From Hahellaceae bacterium (lineage in GTDB: Bacteria; Pseudomonadota; Gammaproteobacteria; Pseudomonadales; Oleiphilaceae), in assembly GCA_016716085.1 (NCBI GenBank), contig JADJWY010000005.1, forward strand, positions 310,001 through 374,000: DNA of 64,000 nucleotides. Reading direction: 5' to 3'. Below are positions 17,108-25,905 of the stretch, piece after piece. A program made the position numbers and the translations under genes. The notes beneath the pieces were generated by a model. The model was not told the origin of the DNA. It did not search any database and saw nothing but the letters and a program-made list of their open reading frames with translations. How positions within the stretch are numbered: the first letter of the stretch is position 1; each line of letters begins with the position of its first letter.

Positions 17108-17881
17108 TTAATAATCCAGATCGTAATCAATAATGACCGGCGCATGGTCGGAAAAGCGGGTATCCATATCAATCCAGGCATCACGGATACAGTTTTTCAG
17201 ACCCGGCGTTGCGATTTGGTAATCAACGCGCCAGCCAGCCTGCTTTCGCCAGCCCTCAGCCCACTCGGGCCAACAGGTAAATTGCTTCTTGTCACGATTG
17301 ATCTTGCGGAAGGCGTCAATATACCCCCACTCATCGATAACCTTATCCATCCAGGCACGCTCATGCGGCAAAAAGCCCGACACTTCGGTCTTATGGTGCC
17401 GGGGACTGGCATCGGTCACCTGGTGGGCAATATGAAAATTACCGCAAAACAAAAATTGACGACGCTTGCGTAGTGTTTTCTGGAGGTGACCACCCAATGC
17501 TTCCAGAAAATCATCCTTCACGGCCTGCTTCTCAACCGACCCCAATCCGGGGGGGACCAGCAGCGTGGCCACACTCACCGAGTCAAAGTCGGCCTGAAGA
17601 AACGCGCCATTCATGTCTGCCGCCGCATAGGAGAAGCCCATCATGATCGCCTTGGGAACCAGACGCGAATAAATGGCCACGCCACCATTGGCGACATCTT
17701 CAGCATCCAGGTAGTAGCCTTCATAGCCATCCGGTCTGAAATCGCCATCTTCCAATTCGGCAACCCGCATGCGGTGATCCTGCATACAGATCACATCTGG
17801 ATTGACTTGCTGGACCCACTCGAAGAATCCCTTTTCAACGGCCTGCTTCAGACCGTTAACGCTAATGGTGACAACCCTCAT
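17108..17881 (-). CDS. crc: Catabolite repression control protein Crc (ExoIII-fold)
   Basis: Crc-like protein of 257 aa. In Pseudomonas, Crc works with Hfq to repress translation of catabolic mRNAs. The fold is that of exonuclease III, but the nuclease residues are replaced as in Crc: QDHRM instead of the ExoIII QE(T)K, CGNFHIAHQ instead of GDFN-type, and WRVDYQIATPGL with FSDHAPVIIDYD at the C-terminus. The position between rph and pyrE is that of Pseudomonas crc. Start MRVVTISVNG at 17881 is preferred over an ATG six codons upstream. An exodeoxyribonuclease label is possible but less likely. Confidence 0.8.
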   Translation of the reverse strand: MRVVTISVNGLKQAVEKGFFEWVQQVNPDVICMQDHRMRVAELEDGDFRPDGYEGYYLDAEDVANGGVAIYSRLVPKAIMMGFSYAAADMNGAFLQADFDSVSVATLLVPPGLGSVEKQAVKDDFLEALGGHLQKTLRKRRQFLFCGNFHIAHQVTDASPRHHKTEVSGFLPHERAWMDKVIDEWGYIDAFRKINRDKKQFTCWPEWAEGWRKQAGWRVDYQIATPGLKNCIRDAWIDMDTRFSDHAPVIIDYDLDY

Positions 17882-17960
17882 TGATGCTTCCTTTACCACT
17901 TTGCGTGTATGATACCTAAATCACAGTTTCATCTGAATCCCGGAGATTACCTAAATCATC

Positions 17961-18614
17961 ATGCAGCCGTTTCAACGAGACTTTATTCAGTTTGCGCTGG
18001 ATCAGAATGTTCTTAAATTTGGCGAGTTCACCCTTAAATCCGGTAGACAAAGCCCCTATTTTTTTAATGCGGGTGGCTTTCAGACCTCGCGTGCACTCGC
18101 CATGCTTGGCGAATTCTATGCCGCCGCCCTGCAGTCGAGCGGCCAAAAATACGACATGCTTTTCGGACCCGCCTATAAGGGTATTCCACTGGTCTCATCG
18201 CTGGCCGTTGCCTTGGCAAACGAGTACAACCTGGATGTGCCCTACGCCTTCAATCGCAAGGAAGCCAAAACCCATGGAGAAGGGGGCACCATTGTCGGCG
18301 CGCCGCTCTCGGGTAACGTAATGATTGTAGACGATGTTATTACCGCCGGCACGGCCGTCAGAGAAGTTATTTCCATCATCGAAGCCAGCGACGCTAAACC
18401 GGCGGGCGTTCTGATTGCACTCGACCGCCAGGAACGAGGTCAGCATGAGCTGTCGGCCATACAAGAGATTGAGCAGACCTATAAAATACCGGTTGTTTCA
18501 ATTATCAAACTGACTCAAATCCTGGAGTTTGTGCAATCAGAGCCAAGCTATGCACGGTTTCTGCCTGCCATCCGGGATTATCGCTCAACCTACGGCATTG
18601 CCGATAACGGGTGA
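17961..18614 (+). CDS. pyrE: Orotate phosphoribosyltransferase
   Basis: Converts orotate and PRPP to OMP in pyrimidine synthesis; 217 aa, full length. The PRPP-binding loop NVMIVDDVITAGTAVRE near residue 120 is intact. FGEFTLKSGRQSPYFFNAGGF and LFGPAYKGIPL near the N-terminus and the flexible catalytic loop FNRKEAKTHGEGGTIVG are also intact. It is divergent from crc, as in Pseudomonas, and followed by a convergent TauE/SafE gene only 13 bp away. Confidence 0.96.
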   Translation: MQPFQRDFIQFALDQNVLKFGEFTLKSGRQSPYFFNAGGFQTSRALAMLGEFYAAALQSSGQKYDMLFGPAYKGIPLVSSLAVALANEYNLDVPYAFNRKEAKTHGEGGTIVGAPLSGNVMIVDDVITAGTAVREVISIIEASDAKPAGVLIALDRQERGQHELSAIQEIEQTYKIPVVSIIKLTQILEFVQSEPSYARFLPAIRDYRSTYGIADNG

Positions 18615-18627
18615 ACGAAGCGGTAAC

Positions 18628-19398
18628 TTAAGTCGATAAGGCTTTGTAAATCACACTGCTGCCAACCAGCAGTGTGAGCACTTCAAAACAGCGTTTGACC
18701 AGCCGGTTCCCCTTGAGAATCGAGAGGTGTGCACCGGCATACCCCCCGAGTAATGCGCCCAGAATCAACGGTGACAGCCACAACCACAACACCTCCGTCT
18801 GTAGGGCCAGGGTTAAGGCTCCCACACCGTTCCAGGCCAGCCCGACCACAACAAGCGTGTAGGCAACCGCCTGACCATAACTCAAACCAAACCAGAGAAT
18901 GAGCCACAGGGTCACGAATAGTCCCGTGCCGCTGGTCACGGAACCATTCAGCACGCCGATCAAGGTGAGGCCAAAGCCTCCCATCCAGAAACGCAGGCCC
19001 TCCCGGTTTTTGGGTTCGGAAGCCACCCCCAGGGTGGGGGACAGCCAGGAATATAAACCCACGCTAATCGTAAAAAAGCCCAGCACCAGCTCAGCCACAT
19101 GGTTTTGCCATTTAAGCACCCAGAGCGCCCCCAGGATGACACCGGGAACGCCAAAGAAGAACAGCGTCAGAAGCAGGCGCACATCCAACTTGCCTTCCTT
19201 GAGATGTCGCAGTGTTGCCCCCACGCCAAGAAATACCGAGGCAATCTTATGGGTTGCCAGCGCGAGAACAAAGGGCAAGCCCAGAAACAGAAGCGCGGGC
19301 AGCTGCAACAATCCCGCTCCGCCACCTGCCAGCGCCGATAGCCCATTGGCAAATAGTGCGATAACGAATAACATGATATAGAGTGACAAGGTTGCCAT
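18628..19398 (-). CDS. TauE/SafE family sulfite exporter-like membrane protein
   Basis: Integral membrane protein, 256 aa, with about eight hydrophobic segments and the family pattern FANGLSALAGGGAGLLQLPALLFLG near the N-terminus. The internal repeat is shown by NGSVTSGTGLFVTLWLILW in the second half. Family members export sulfite, sulfoacetate or other organosulfur anions, but substrates are poorly known. No sulfur-metabolism gene is adjacent, so the substrate cannot be inferred from context. It is convergent with pyrE. Confidence 0.82.
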   Translation of the reverse strand: MATLSLYIMLFVIALFANGLSALAGGGAGLLQLPALLFLGLPFVLALATHKIASVFLGVGATLRHLKEGKLDVRLLLTLFFFGVPGVILGALWVLKWQNHVAELVLGFFTISVGLYSWLSPTLGVASEPKNREGLRFWMGGFGLTLIGVLNGSVTSGTGLFVTLWLILWFGLSYGQAVAYTLVVVGLAWNGVGALTLALQTEVLWLWLSPLILGALLGGYAGAHLSILKGNRLVKRCFEVLTLLVGSSVIYKALST

Positions 19399-19441
19399 CG
19401 TGGCGCTGTTTCCTTATTTAGTCGGAATAAACTGACCAGAC

Positions 19442-20098
19442 ATGCAACTGATCATGCGTCTTACGGGATTCAAATTACGCCAACCCGCACTGGTTTTGGC
19501 ATTGCTCATCGGATCAACGGCGATCGCGGCTGACGGCCCGATCTATTATCGCTACAAAGATGATGCAGACAAGACGGTTCTCAGCAATTCCCTCCCCCCG
19601 GAAGCCGCAAAGAAAGGCTATCAGATTGTTGACAGCTTCGGGCGTGTAAAAGAAACCATCGCCCCGTCCCTCACGCCTGATCAAATTGTAGAGCGTGACA
19701 AGCGCCTGGCTGAAGAGGCCCGACTGGCAGATCTAGCCAGGCAGCAAGCCGAAGCCGATGCTGAGCTGCTGAAGCAATTTCCTCGCACGGAAGATGCGAT
19801 ACGTGCGCGCGACCGACGGGTTTCCGAGCTGGATACGCTGATCACCTACAAACGCTCAACCATTTCCCGCTCCGAAACCAAACTCACCGAACAGGAAGCC
19901 ATTGCAGCCACAATGGAAAAAACCGGACGAGCGGTGCCGACCGTACTCAAAGAAACGGTTACTCGCGAACGCAATCAAATCGAAAAGCTGAAAAGCGAGA
20001 TACAGGAGCATGAAGCAGATAAGCTCAAGGCCGCACAAGAGTTCAATGCCAAGATCGAGCGCCTTACTTACCTGATCGGCGGGCCTGAAACCCAATAA
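19442..20098 (+). CDS. DUF4124-type secreted coiled-coil protein
   Basis: Exported protein of 218 aa, function unknown. A signal peptide (hydrophobic LVLALLIGSTAIAA, cleavage likely after AIAA) is followed by a DUF4124-like beta segment (IYYRYKDDADKTVLSNSLPPEAA). The remainder is a long charged helix rich in E, K, A and R, predicted coiled coil. A second ATG four codons on (19454) is an equally good start. It ends just before a strong bidirectional terminator shared with the phasin gene. Confidence 0.75.
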   Translation: MQLIMRLTGFKLRQPALVLALLIGSTAIAADGPIYYRYKDDADKTVLSNSLPPEAAKKGYQIVDSFGRVKETIAPSLTPDQIVERDKRLAEEARLADLARQQAEADAELLKQFPRTEDAIRARDRRVSELDTLITYKRSTISRSETKLTEQEAIAATMEKTGRAVPTVLKETVTRERNQIEKLKSEIQEHEADKLKAAQEFNAKIERLTYLIGGPETQ

Positions 20099-20111
20099 TC
20101 ACCTTTAACAA

Positions 20112-20139
20112 AAAAGCCCCACCATCAGGCGGGGCTTTT
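20112..20139. terminator. Bidirectional intrinsic terminator between DUF4124 gene and phasin
   Basis: Stem AAAAGCCCC / GGGGCTTTT with a 10-base loop (20121-20130), giving a T-run on both strands. It sits between the convergent ends of the DUF4124 gene and the phasin gene and should stop transcription both ways. Confidence 0.85.
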
Positions 20140-20178
20140 CCGTGAATCACCGCGCCCTATGCAGGGCGACGCTTGCTA

Positions 20179-20547
20179 TTAAGCAACGGCTTCTTCAACT
20201 TTCTCAGCAGCAGCTTCAGCGGCTTTGGCAACTTTTTTGCCGGCTGCTTTGGCTTTCTTGGCTGCTTGCTCAACAGGCTTCTGCTCGCCTTCGATCTTGG
20301 CAATCAGGTCAGTCGCAAAATCGTTAACCTTTTTGTTCAGTGCGCGAACAGAGTCGTAGATGGTATCAACGGCCTGGTCGTGCTTCTCACGCAGTTTTTC
20401 AACTGAGTAAGTTTTGGCTTCTTTCTCAAGTTTCAGAGCCAGATCAAAAGGCTTGGCAGCCAGAGCAACGTGCTGCTCTTCTACGACCTTGATGCTTTTT
20501 TCAATGGTTTCCTGAATTTGAGCCTGGAACTCTTTCAGCTTGCTCAT
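20179..20547 (-). CDS. Phasin family protein
   Basis: Small phasin-like protein, 122 aa, expected to coat polyhydroxyalkanoate granules or act as a general amphipathic stress protein. MSKLKEFQAQIQETIEKSIKVVEEQHVALAAKPFDLA is a phasin-type helix. The C-terminus is an Ala/Lys/Glu-rich tail (AAKKAKAAGKKVAKAAEAAA) like that of the PhaF/PhaI group and of histone-like proteins. The start at 20547 has GGAGA eight bases ahead. No pha biosynthesis gene is in the window, so polymer storage here is inferred, not shown. Confidence 0.75.
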   Translation of the reverse strand: MSKLKEFQAQIQETIEKSIKVVEEQHVALAAKPFDLALKLEKEAKTYSVEKLREKHDQAVDTIYDSVRALNKKVNDFATDLIAKIEGEQKPVEQAAKKAKAAGKKVAKAAEAAAEKVEEAVA

Positions 20548-20665
20548 AATGGTTCTCCTACCGGTTGCAGTTATCTCTTCTTTTGAATTCAGCAATCAAC
20601 CCTGTTTTTTGGAAACGGGAATTGCCCTACTCATAATGCCACGGTATCGGGAAAAATTAGAGTGT

Positions 20666-21649
20666 TCATACTAGCCGAGCAAGATCCTTTTTTGACAAGG
20701 CCAACGCTGAACGAATAAGCCGGTACATTGCACCTGGATCTTTATTGACCAGACCACAGGCGGCATCAACCTGGTAGCCCTTACCATAGCGTGTTTGCAG
20801 GCGCGACACCCAGAATCGTAAGGCTGCTCGGCGCAGAGCAAGAGGAAGCGATTTTTTCTCCTCGACCATCAGGGGCCGAACACTCTGATAGCCCACCAAA
20901 AGCGCCTGCATGCGTGACAGGTCGTAGTCCTGATTTTCATGAATACACCAATCATTCAAGGTAATGGCAAGATCCAGCAACCAGACATCCTCACAGGCAT
21001 GGTAGAAGTCAATCAATCCGCTGATCTGGCCCTGATCAAAGAGCGCATTATCCCGAAACAGATCCTGATGCCCCCAGCCGTGGGGCAACTTACTCAATTC
21101 AGGATCTTTTGCCGAATGCACCGCCAGCTCTTGCGCCAGATCATGCTGAATGTCGGGCGGCAAATGGGACTGAAGTTGCCGAAAACACGCCTCCAACCAG
21201 CCCAGACTGCGCACAACCGGTCGATGGGTGGGACAGTCTTGTCCCTGAAGATGAATCTGTGCCAGCACCCTCCCGATACTAAAACACTCCGTTTCACCGG
21301 GATGCATCTCGCTGCGTCCCGCAATCCGGGGCACCCAGACGGCAGGCTTTTCCTGGCAGCGACCAATGATGTCACCCTTCGTCGAGGACACTGGCGCGGG
21401 CACCGGCAGCCCAGCGCTTGCCAAATGCCTCATCAAACCGACAACGGGCGCAAGATCGTCTATCGTCAAAACCTCGAACAAGGTCAGTACGAAAGGCCGT
21501 GGCTGGTCATGGACCTCAATGTCCACGAAATAGTTGGTGTTTTCGATGCCCGCAGACACAGGTTCCAGACGCCTGACCTCTGGAGCGTTGAAGTAAAGAC
21601 TGGCGAACGCGCGGGCCTCTCCAGGCTCAACCCGGGTGAAAACCGCCAT
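20666..21649 (-). CDS. thrB: Homoserine kinase (APH-fold ThrB)
   Basis: Phosphorylates homoserine in threonine synthesis. At 327 aa it is the Pseudomonas-type enzyme with an aminoglycoside phosphotransferase fold, not the GHMP-type of E. coli. MAVFTRVEPGEARAFASLY and SAGIENTNYFVD open the protein. The catalytic loop GWGHQDLFRDNALFD and the metal site GLIDFYHACEDVWLLDLA are intact. A DUF2782 gene lies 3 bp upstream on the same strand and polA is divergent, the same cluster as in Pseudomonas. Confidence 0.92.
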   Translation of the reverse strand: MAVFTRVEPGEARAFASLYFNAPEVRRLEPVSAGIENTNYFVDIEVHDQPRPFVLTLFEVLTIDDLAPVVGLMRHLASAGLPVPAPVSSTKGDIIGRCQEKPAVWVPRIAGRSEMHPGETECFSIGRVLAQIHLQGQDCPTHRPVVRSLGWLEACFRQLQSHLPPDIQHDLAQELAVHSAKDPELSKLPHGWGHQDLFRDNALFDQGQISGLIDFYHACEDVWLLDLAITLNDWCIHENQDYDLSRMQALLVGYQSVRPLMVEEKKSLPLALRRAALRFWVSRLQTRYGKGYQVDAACGLVNKDPGAMYRLIRSALALSKKDLARLV

Positions 21650-21652
21650 GCC

Positions 21653-21925
21653 TTACCACTCCAGCAGCTTCCAGCTTGGAACCAGAATGCGGGAGGTTTC
21701 TGACCGTTCAAACGACCCGTCTGCGGCGGGCACAAGGTAGTAAACTGGCCCGACTTTAGGCACAACTTTTATCTCGACCAGCTCACCATTCACCCGGTAC
21801 TCGTAGGTTGTTTCTTTTTTACCGTAACGAATCTCGATATCCGGTTCATTTTCGGCGGACTCCTCCGCCATCACACCCAGCGGCCACACCGCCAGGAACA
21901 CTAACCAACTCAGTGTTTTGCGCAC
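21653..21925 (-). CDS. DUF2782 small exported protein
   Basis: Small secreted protein of 90 aa, function unknown. A signal peptide (MRKTLSWLVFLAVWPLGVMA) is followed by a beta-rich core with EPDIEIRYGKKETTYEYRVNG and VVPKVGPVYYLVP, the DUF2782 pattern. It is upstream of and almost fused to thrB (3 bp apart), so both should share a transcript. It is divergent from polA; the 78-bp gap holds both promoters. Confidence 0.85.
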   Translation of the reverse strand: MRKTLSWLVFLAVWPLGVMAEESAENEPDIEIRYGKKETTYEYRVNGELVEIKVVPKVGPVYYLVPAADGSFERSETSRILVPSWKLLEW

Positions 21926-22003
21926 ACTTGCCTCTCCTGCTTTCTTGTATCACCTTTGAGTGTCGCTTATTCTGACCGCCCAAGTACAGAATCACGTAAT
22001 CTC

Positions 22004-24745
22004 ATGAGCCTCTCTCACGCCAAAAACCCTGTCATCCTTGTCGATGGCTCGTCCTATCTGTTTCGAGCCTTCCATGCCCTTCCACCGCTGACGACCCGCC
22101 AGGGGCAGCCCACGGGGGCCATCAAGGGCGTGATAAATATGATCCGCAAACTGCAAAGTGACTATCCCGGCAGCCAGCTCATTGTCATCTTCGATGCGAA
22201 AGGCAAAAATTTCCGTCACGACCTGTATCCAGAGTATAAGGCAAACCGCCCCCCGATGCCGGAAGACCTGGCCAGCCAGATCAAGCCACTTCACGAAATC
22301 ATTGACGCCATGGGCCTGCCGTTGCTGGTGACGCCCGGCGTCGAGGCCGACGATGTGATCGGCACGCTGGCACGCCAGGCCGAAGCCCTGGGACAACCCG
22401 TGTTGATTTCGACGGGTGACAAGGATATGGCACAACTGGTAGACAGCCATGTGACCCTGATCAATACCATGACCGATACCCACATGGATGCCGACGGGGT
22501 AAAAGCAAAGTTTGGCGTTCGGCCTGATCAGATCGTGGATTACCTGGCCCTGATCGGCGATACCGTCGACAACATTCCCGGTGTTCACAAGTGTGGTCCC
22601 AAGACCGCTGTAAAGTGGCTGGAAACCTATGACACCGTCGAGCAACTGGTTTTGCATGCGGATCAGATCAGCGGCAAAATTGGCGAGTACCTGCGCGAAG
22701 CCCTGCCCAGACTGCCGCTATCCCAAACCCTGGCCACGATTAAATGTGACATCGCGCTGGATCTGCCGCTCGACAAAATCACGAGCCGCGACCCCGATCA
22801 CAACCGCCTTCGGGAGTGGCTGGAAACCCTGGAATTCCGCAGCTGGCTTCGGGAACTGGATGCCGGGAACGCCGCTCCCTCCAGGACCGCGACAGCGCCC
22901 CAGGAGACATCATCCCAAGCTGAAGTCTGTGCCATTGACCGCAGCCAATATCCAACCATTGATCAGCCGGAAGCACTGACAGCCCAGGTGGCGGCCATGC
23001 AGAACGCCCCCGTTTTCGCCTTTGATACCGAAACGACCAGCCTCAATTACATTGATGCCGAACTGGTTGGGCTTTCACTGAGCGATCAAGCCGGATCGGC
23101 CTGCTATGTCCCCTTGGCACACGATGATCTCGCAGGCGAGGCGCAATTACCACTGGATGAGACCGTTGCAGCACTGAAACCGCTGCTGGAGTCTGTTACC
23201 CGGCGTAAAGTCGCGCAAAACGTCAAATATGATGCGCATATCATGCTCAAATATGGCGTTGAACTGAAAGGCTTCGACGATACCATGCTGATGTCCTACG
23301 TGCTGGATCCCACCGCTAACCGGCATGACATGGACACGCTGTCTGAAAAATACCTTGGTCACACGCCACTGGCATTCACGGATGTCGCCGGGAAAGGCGC
23401 CAAGCAGCTGACCTTCAATCAGGTCGACATTAAAACCGCGACGGAATATGCCGCCGAAGATGCGGATGTCACGCTTAGGTTACACGGCATCCTGAAAGAC
23501 AAACTGGAGGCGGAGCCCTCTCTCAAATCCGTCTATCAGGACATCGAACTGCCGCTGGTGCCGGTACTGGTTAAAATTGAGCAGAAAGGCACCTGTATCG
23601 ACGACCGCCAGCTGCGGGTGCAAAGTCAACAACTGGCTGAACGTATGCAGGAACTGGAGGAGCAGGCTTACACACTGGCCGGCGAACGCTTCAATCTAAG
23701 CTCGACCAAGCAGCTTCAGGAGATCTTCTACGACAAGCTGAAATTCGACGTATTGAAAAAAACGCCGAAGGGCCAGCCCTCCACGGCCGAACCGGTACTG
23801 GTCGAGTTGGCCGAGAAATATGAGTTGCCGCAGGTGTTATTGGAATACCGGGGGATGGCCAAACTCAAGTCGACCTACACCGACAAATTGCCGGAAATGA
23901 TCAATGCCCGCACCGGGCGCGTTCACACCAGCTACCACCAGGCGGTCACCGCGACCGGTCGTCTATCTTCCAGCGACCCCAACCTGCAGAACATTCCGGT
24001 CAGGACGGAAGAAGGTCGTCGCATTCGTAAGGCCTTCGTTGCCCCCCCTGGGTTTACCCTGATCTCTGCCGACTATTCCCAGGTCGAACTGCGCATCATG
24101 GCCCACTTGAGCAACGATCCGGCCCTGTGTAAAGCCTTTGCCAGCGGACAGGACATTCACCGTGCGACGGCGGCTGAAGTGTTTGGTGTCGAGGTAAACG
24201 CCGTGACCAGCGACCAGCGGCGCAAAGCCAAAGCCATCAACTTCGGCTTGATATACGGTATGTCGGCCTTTGGTCTGGCGCGGCAATTACGCCTGGAAAG
24301 GAGTGAAGCTCAACACTACATTGATCTTTATTTCGAGCGTTATCCCGGTGTCAAAGAGTACATGGACCGGATTCGCAAGCAGGCCCATGAAGAAGGCTAT
24401 GTCGAAACCCTGTTTGGTCGCCGCCTGTATCTGCCCGACATTCACTCCCGCAACCGCAACCTGTCGCAGGCCGCAGAACGGGTCGCGATCAATGCGCCGA
24501 TGCAGGGTACTGCGGCCGATATCATCAAGCGTGCCATGATTAAAACGCAGGATTGGCTCACACGGGAGCAGGTACCCGCCAGCATCATCATGCAGGTGCA
24601 TGACGAACTGGTACTGGAGTGTGAAACCCACGCGCTGGACGAAGTGAAAGCTAAACTGACCCGTCATATGGCCGAGGCGGCGACCCTTCGGGTACCACTG
24701 GTCGTGGATGCCGGCAGTGGAAGCAATTGGGATGAAGCCCACTGA
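22004..24745 (+). CDS. polA: DNA polymerase I
   Basis: Repair and Okazaki-fragment polymerase, 913 aa, full length. Domain order: 5' nuclease (VILVDGSSYLFRAFHALPP, VEADDVIGTLA, STGDKDMAQLV), 3'-5' exonuclease, then polymerase. The exonuclease has an intact DTET motif (FAFDTETTSLNYID near residue 345), so proofreading is likely. Polymerase motifs A (SADYSQVELRIMAHLS), B (RRKAKAINFGLIYGMSAFGLA) and C (QVHDELVLE) are complete. The ATG at 22004 begins the conserved N-terminus; a TTG 16 codons upstream is unlikely. Confidence 0.96.
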   Translation: MSLSHAKNPVILVDGSSYLFRAFHALPPLTTRQGQPTGAIKGVINMIRKLQSDYPGSQLIVIFDAKGKNFRHDLYPEYKANRPPMPEDLASQIKPLHEIIDAMGLPLLVTPGVEADDVIGTLARQAEALGQPVLISTGDKDMAQLVDSHVTLINTMTDTHMDADGVKAKFGVRPDQIVDYLALIGDTVDNIPGVHKCGPKTAVKWLETYDTVEQLVLHADQISGKIGEYLREALPRLPLSQTLATIKCDIALDLPLDKITSRDPDHNRLREWLETLEFRSWLRELDAGNAAPSRTATAPQETSSQAEVCAIDRSQYPTIDQPEALTAQVAAMQNAPVFAFDTETTSLNYIDAELVGLSLSDQAGSACYVPLAHDDLAGEAQLPLDETVAALKPLLESVTRRKVAQNVKYDAHIMLKYGVELKGFDDTMLMSYVLDPTANRHDMDTLSEKYLGHTPLAFTDVAGKGAKQLTFNQVDIKTATEYAAEDADVTLRLHGILKDKLEAEPSLKSVYQDIELPLVPVLVKIEQKGTCIDDRQLRVQSQQLAERMQELEEQAYTLAGERFNLSSTKQLQEIFYDKLKFDVLKKTPKGQPSTAEPVLVELAEKYELPQVLLEYRGMAKLKSTYTDKLPEMINARTGRVHTSYHQAVTATGRLSSSDPNLQNIPVRTEEGRRIRKAFVAPPGFTLISADYSQVELRIMAHLSNDPALCKAFASGQDIHRATAAEVFGVEVNAVTSDQRRKAKAINFGLIYGMSAFGLARQLRLERSEAQHYIDLYFERYPGVKEYMDRIRKQAHEEGYVETLFGRRLYLPDIHSRNRNLSQAAERVAINAPMQGTAADIIKRAMIKTQDWLTREQVPASIIMQVHDELVLECETHALDEVKAKLTRHMAEAATLRVPLVVDAGSGSNWDEAH

Positions 24746-24772
24746 ACCGTGGGCGTCTTCGCAGGCGACTGA

Positions 24773-25904
24773 CTATAGGTAGTCGTCGCCGTCTCTGAGT
24801 GACAGTTTGTTGGCCGCACCCTGCAGGCGGTTCGAATTGGAATCTGCCCCCAGCTTGATCAAGAGACGCAGATCGTTGGCCGAGTCAGCATGTGCCAGGG
24901 CGTCTTCATAGGTGATCTCTCCCGCCGCATATGCTTTGTAGAGCGCCTGGTCGAAGGTCTGCATACCGATGTCACCGGACTTCGTCATCAGCTCCTTCAA
25001 CTTATGAATTTCCGCCTTACGAATCAGATCTGCCGCCAGCGGTGAATTGATCAGCACTTCAACCACAGCCTTGCGCCCCTTACCATCCGGGGTTGGCACC
25101 GAGCTGTTGTGCCACGATCGCCTTCAGGTTCAGCGAGAGATCCATCCAGATCTGGTTATGGTTTTCCGGCGGGAAGAAGTTGATGATCCGATCCAGCGCC
25201 TGGTTGGCATTGTTGGCGTGCAAGGTTGCCAGACAGAGGTGACCGGTTTCCGCAAAAGTCACCGCATGCTCCATCGTATCCGCACTGCGCACCTCCCCGA
25301 TCATGATAACGTCGGGAGCCTGTCGCAAGGTATTCTTGAGCGCGATCTGAAAGCTCTCGGTGTCGATGCCTACTTCCCGCTGAGTGATGATGCAGCCAGC
25401 ATGTTGGTGAATATATTCGATGGGGTCCTCAATCGAGATGATATGGCCGCGACTATTCCGGTTACGGTGTCCGATCATCGCGGCCAGTGAGGTCGATTTA
25501 CCTGTCCCGGTGGCCCCCACAAAGATAATCAGCCCCCGCTTCACCATCGACAAGGTCTTGATAACCTCCGGCAAACCCAAGTCTTCCAGCTTGGGGATAT
25601 TGGTTTCAATTCGACGCAAAACCATTCCACACAGGTTGCGCTGATAGAAGGCGCTCACCCGGAAACGGCCTACGCCTCGGGCGCTGATGGCAAAGTTACA
25701 CTCGTGGCGCTCTTCAAACTCCTCACGCTGCTTGGCCGACATGGTCGAAAACACCGTTTCACGCGCTTGCTCCGGCGACAAGGGCACCTTCGTGATGGGC
25801 ACCAACTTGCCGTGGACTTTAATACTCGGTGCGACTCCGGCGGTGATAAAGAGATCCGAGGCGCCTTTTTCCACCATGATTAACAGCAGCTTATCCAATT
25901 CCAT
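24773..25904 (-). pseudogene. pilU: Twitching motility ATPase PilU, broken by a +1 frameshift
   Basis: PilU is the accessory retraction ATPase of type IV pili. The first part, from MELDKLLLIMVEKGASDLF at 25904, carries Walker A GATGTGKSTS, the Asp/His boxes and Walker B up to LNLKAIVAQQL. It then shifts out of frame and stops after six residues. The correct continuation, PTPDGKGRKAVVEVLINSP to the normal C-terminus, is in the next frame from about 25099 to 24773. One extra G on the plus strand at about 25101 explains both pieces; the length of 1132 bp is 3n+1. It may be a real null allele or a sequencing error. It lies 1 bp after pilT. Confidence 0.88.
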
Positions 25905-25905
25905 G

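Noticed and set aside
24773..25099. Separate 108-aa gene starting MPTPDGKGRKAVVEV
   Set aside because: It is the C-terminal part of PilU in a shifted frame, directly continuing the upstream frame; treated as one frameshifted pilU.
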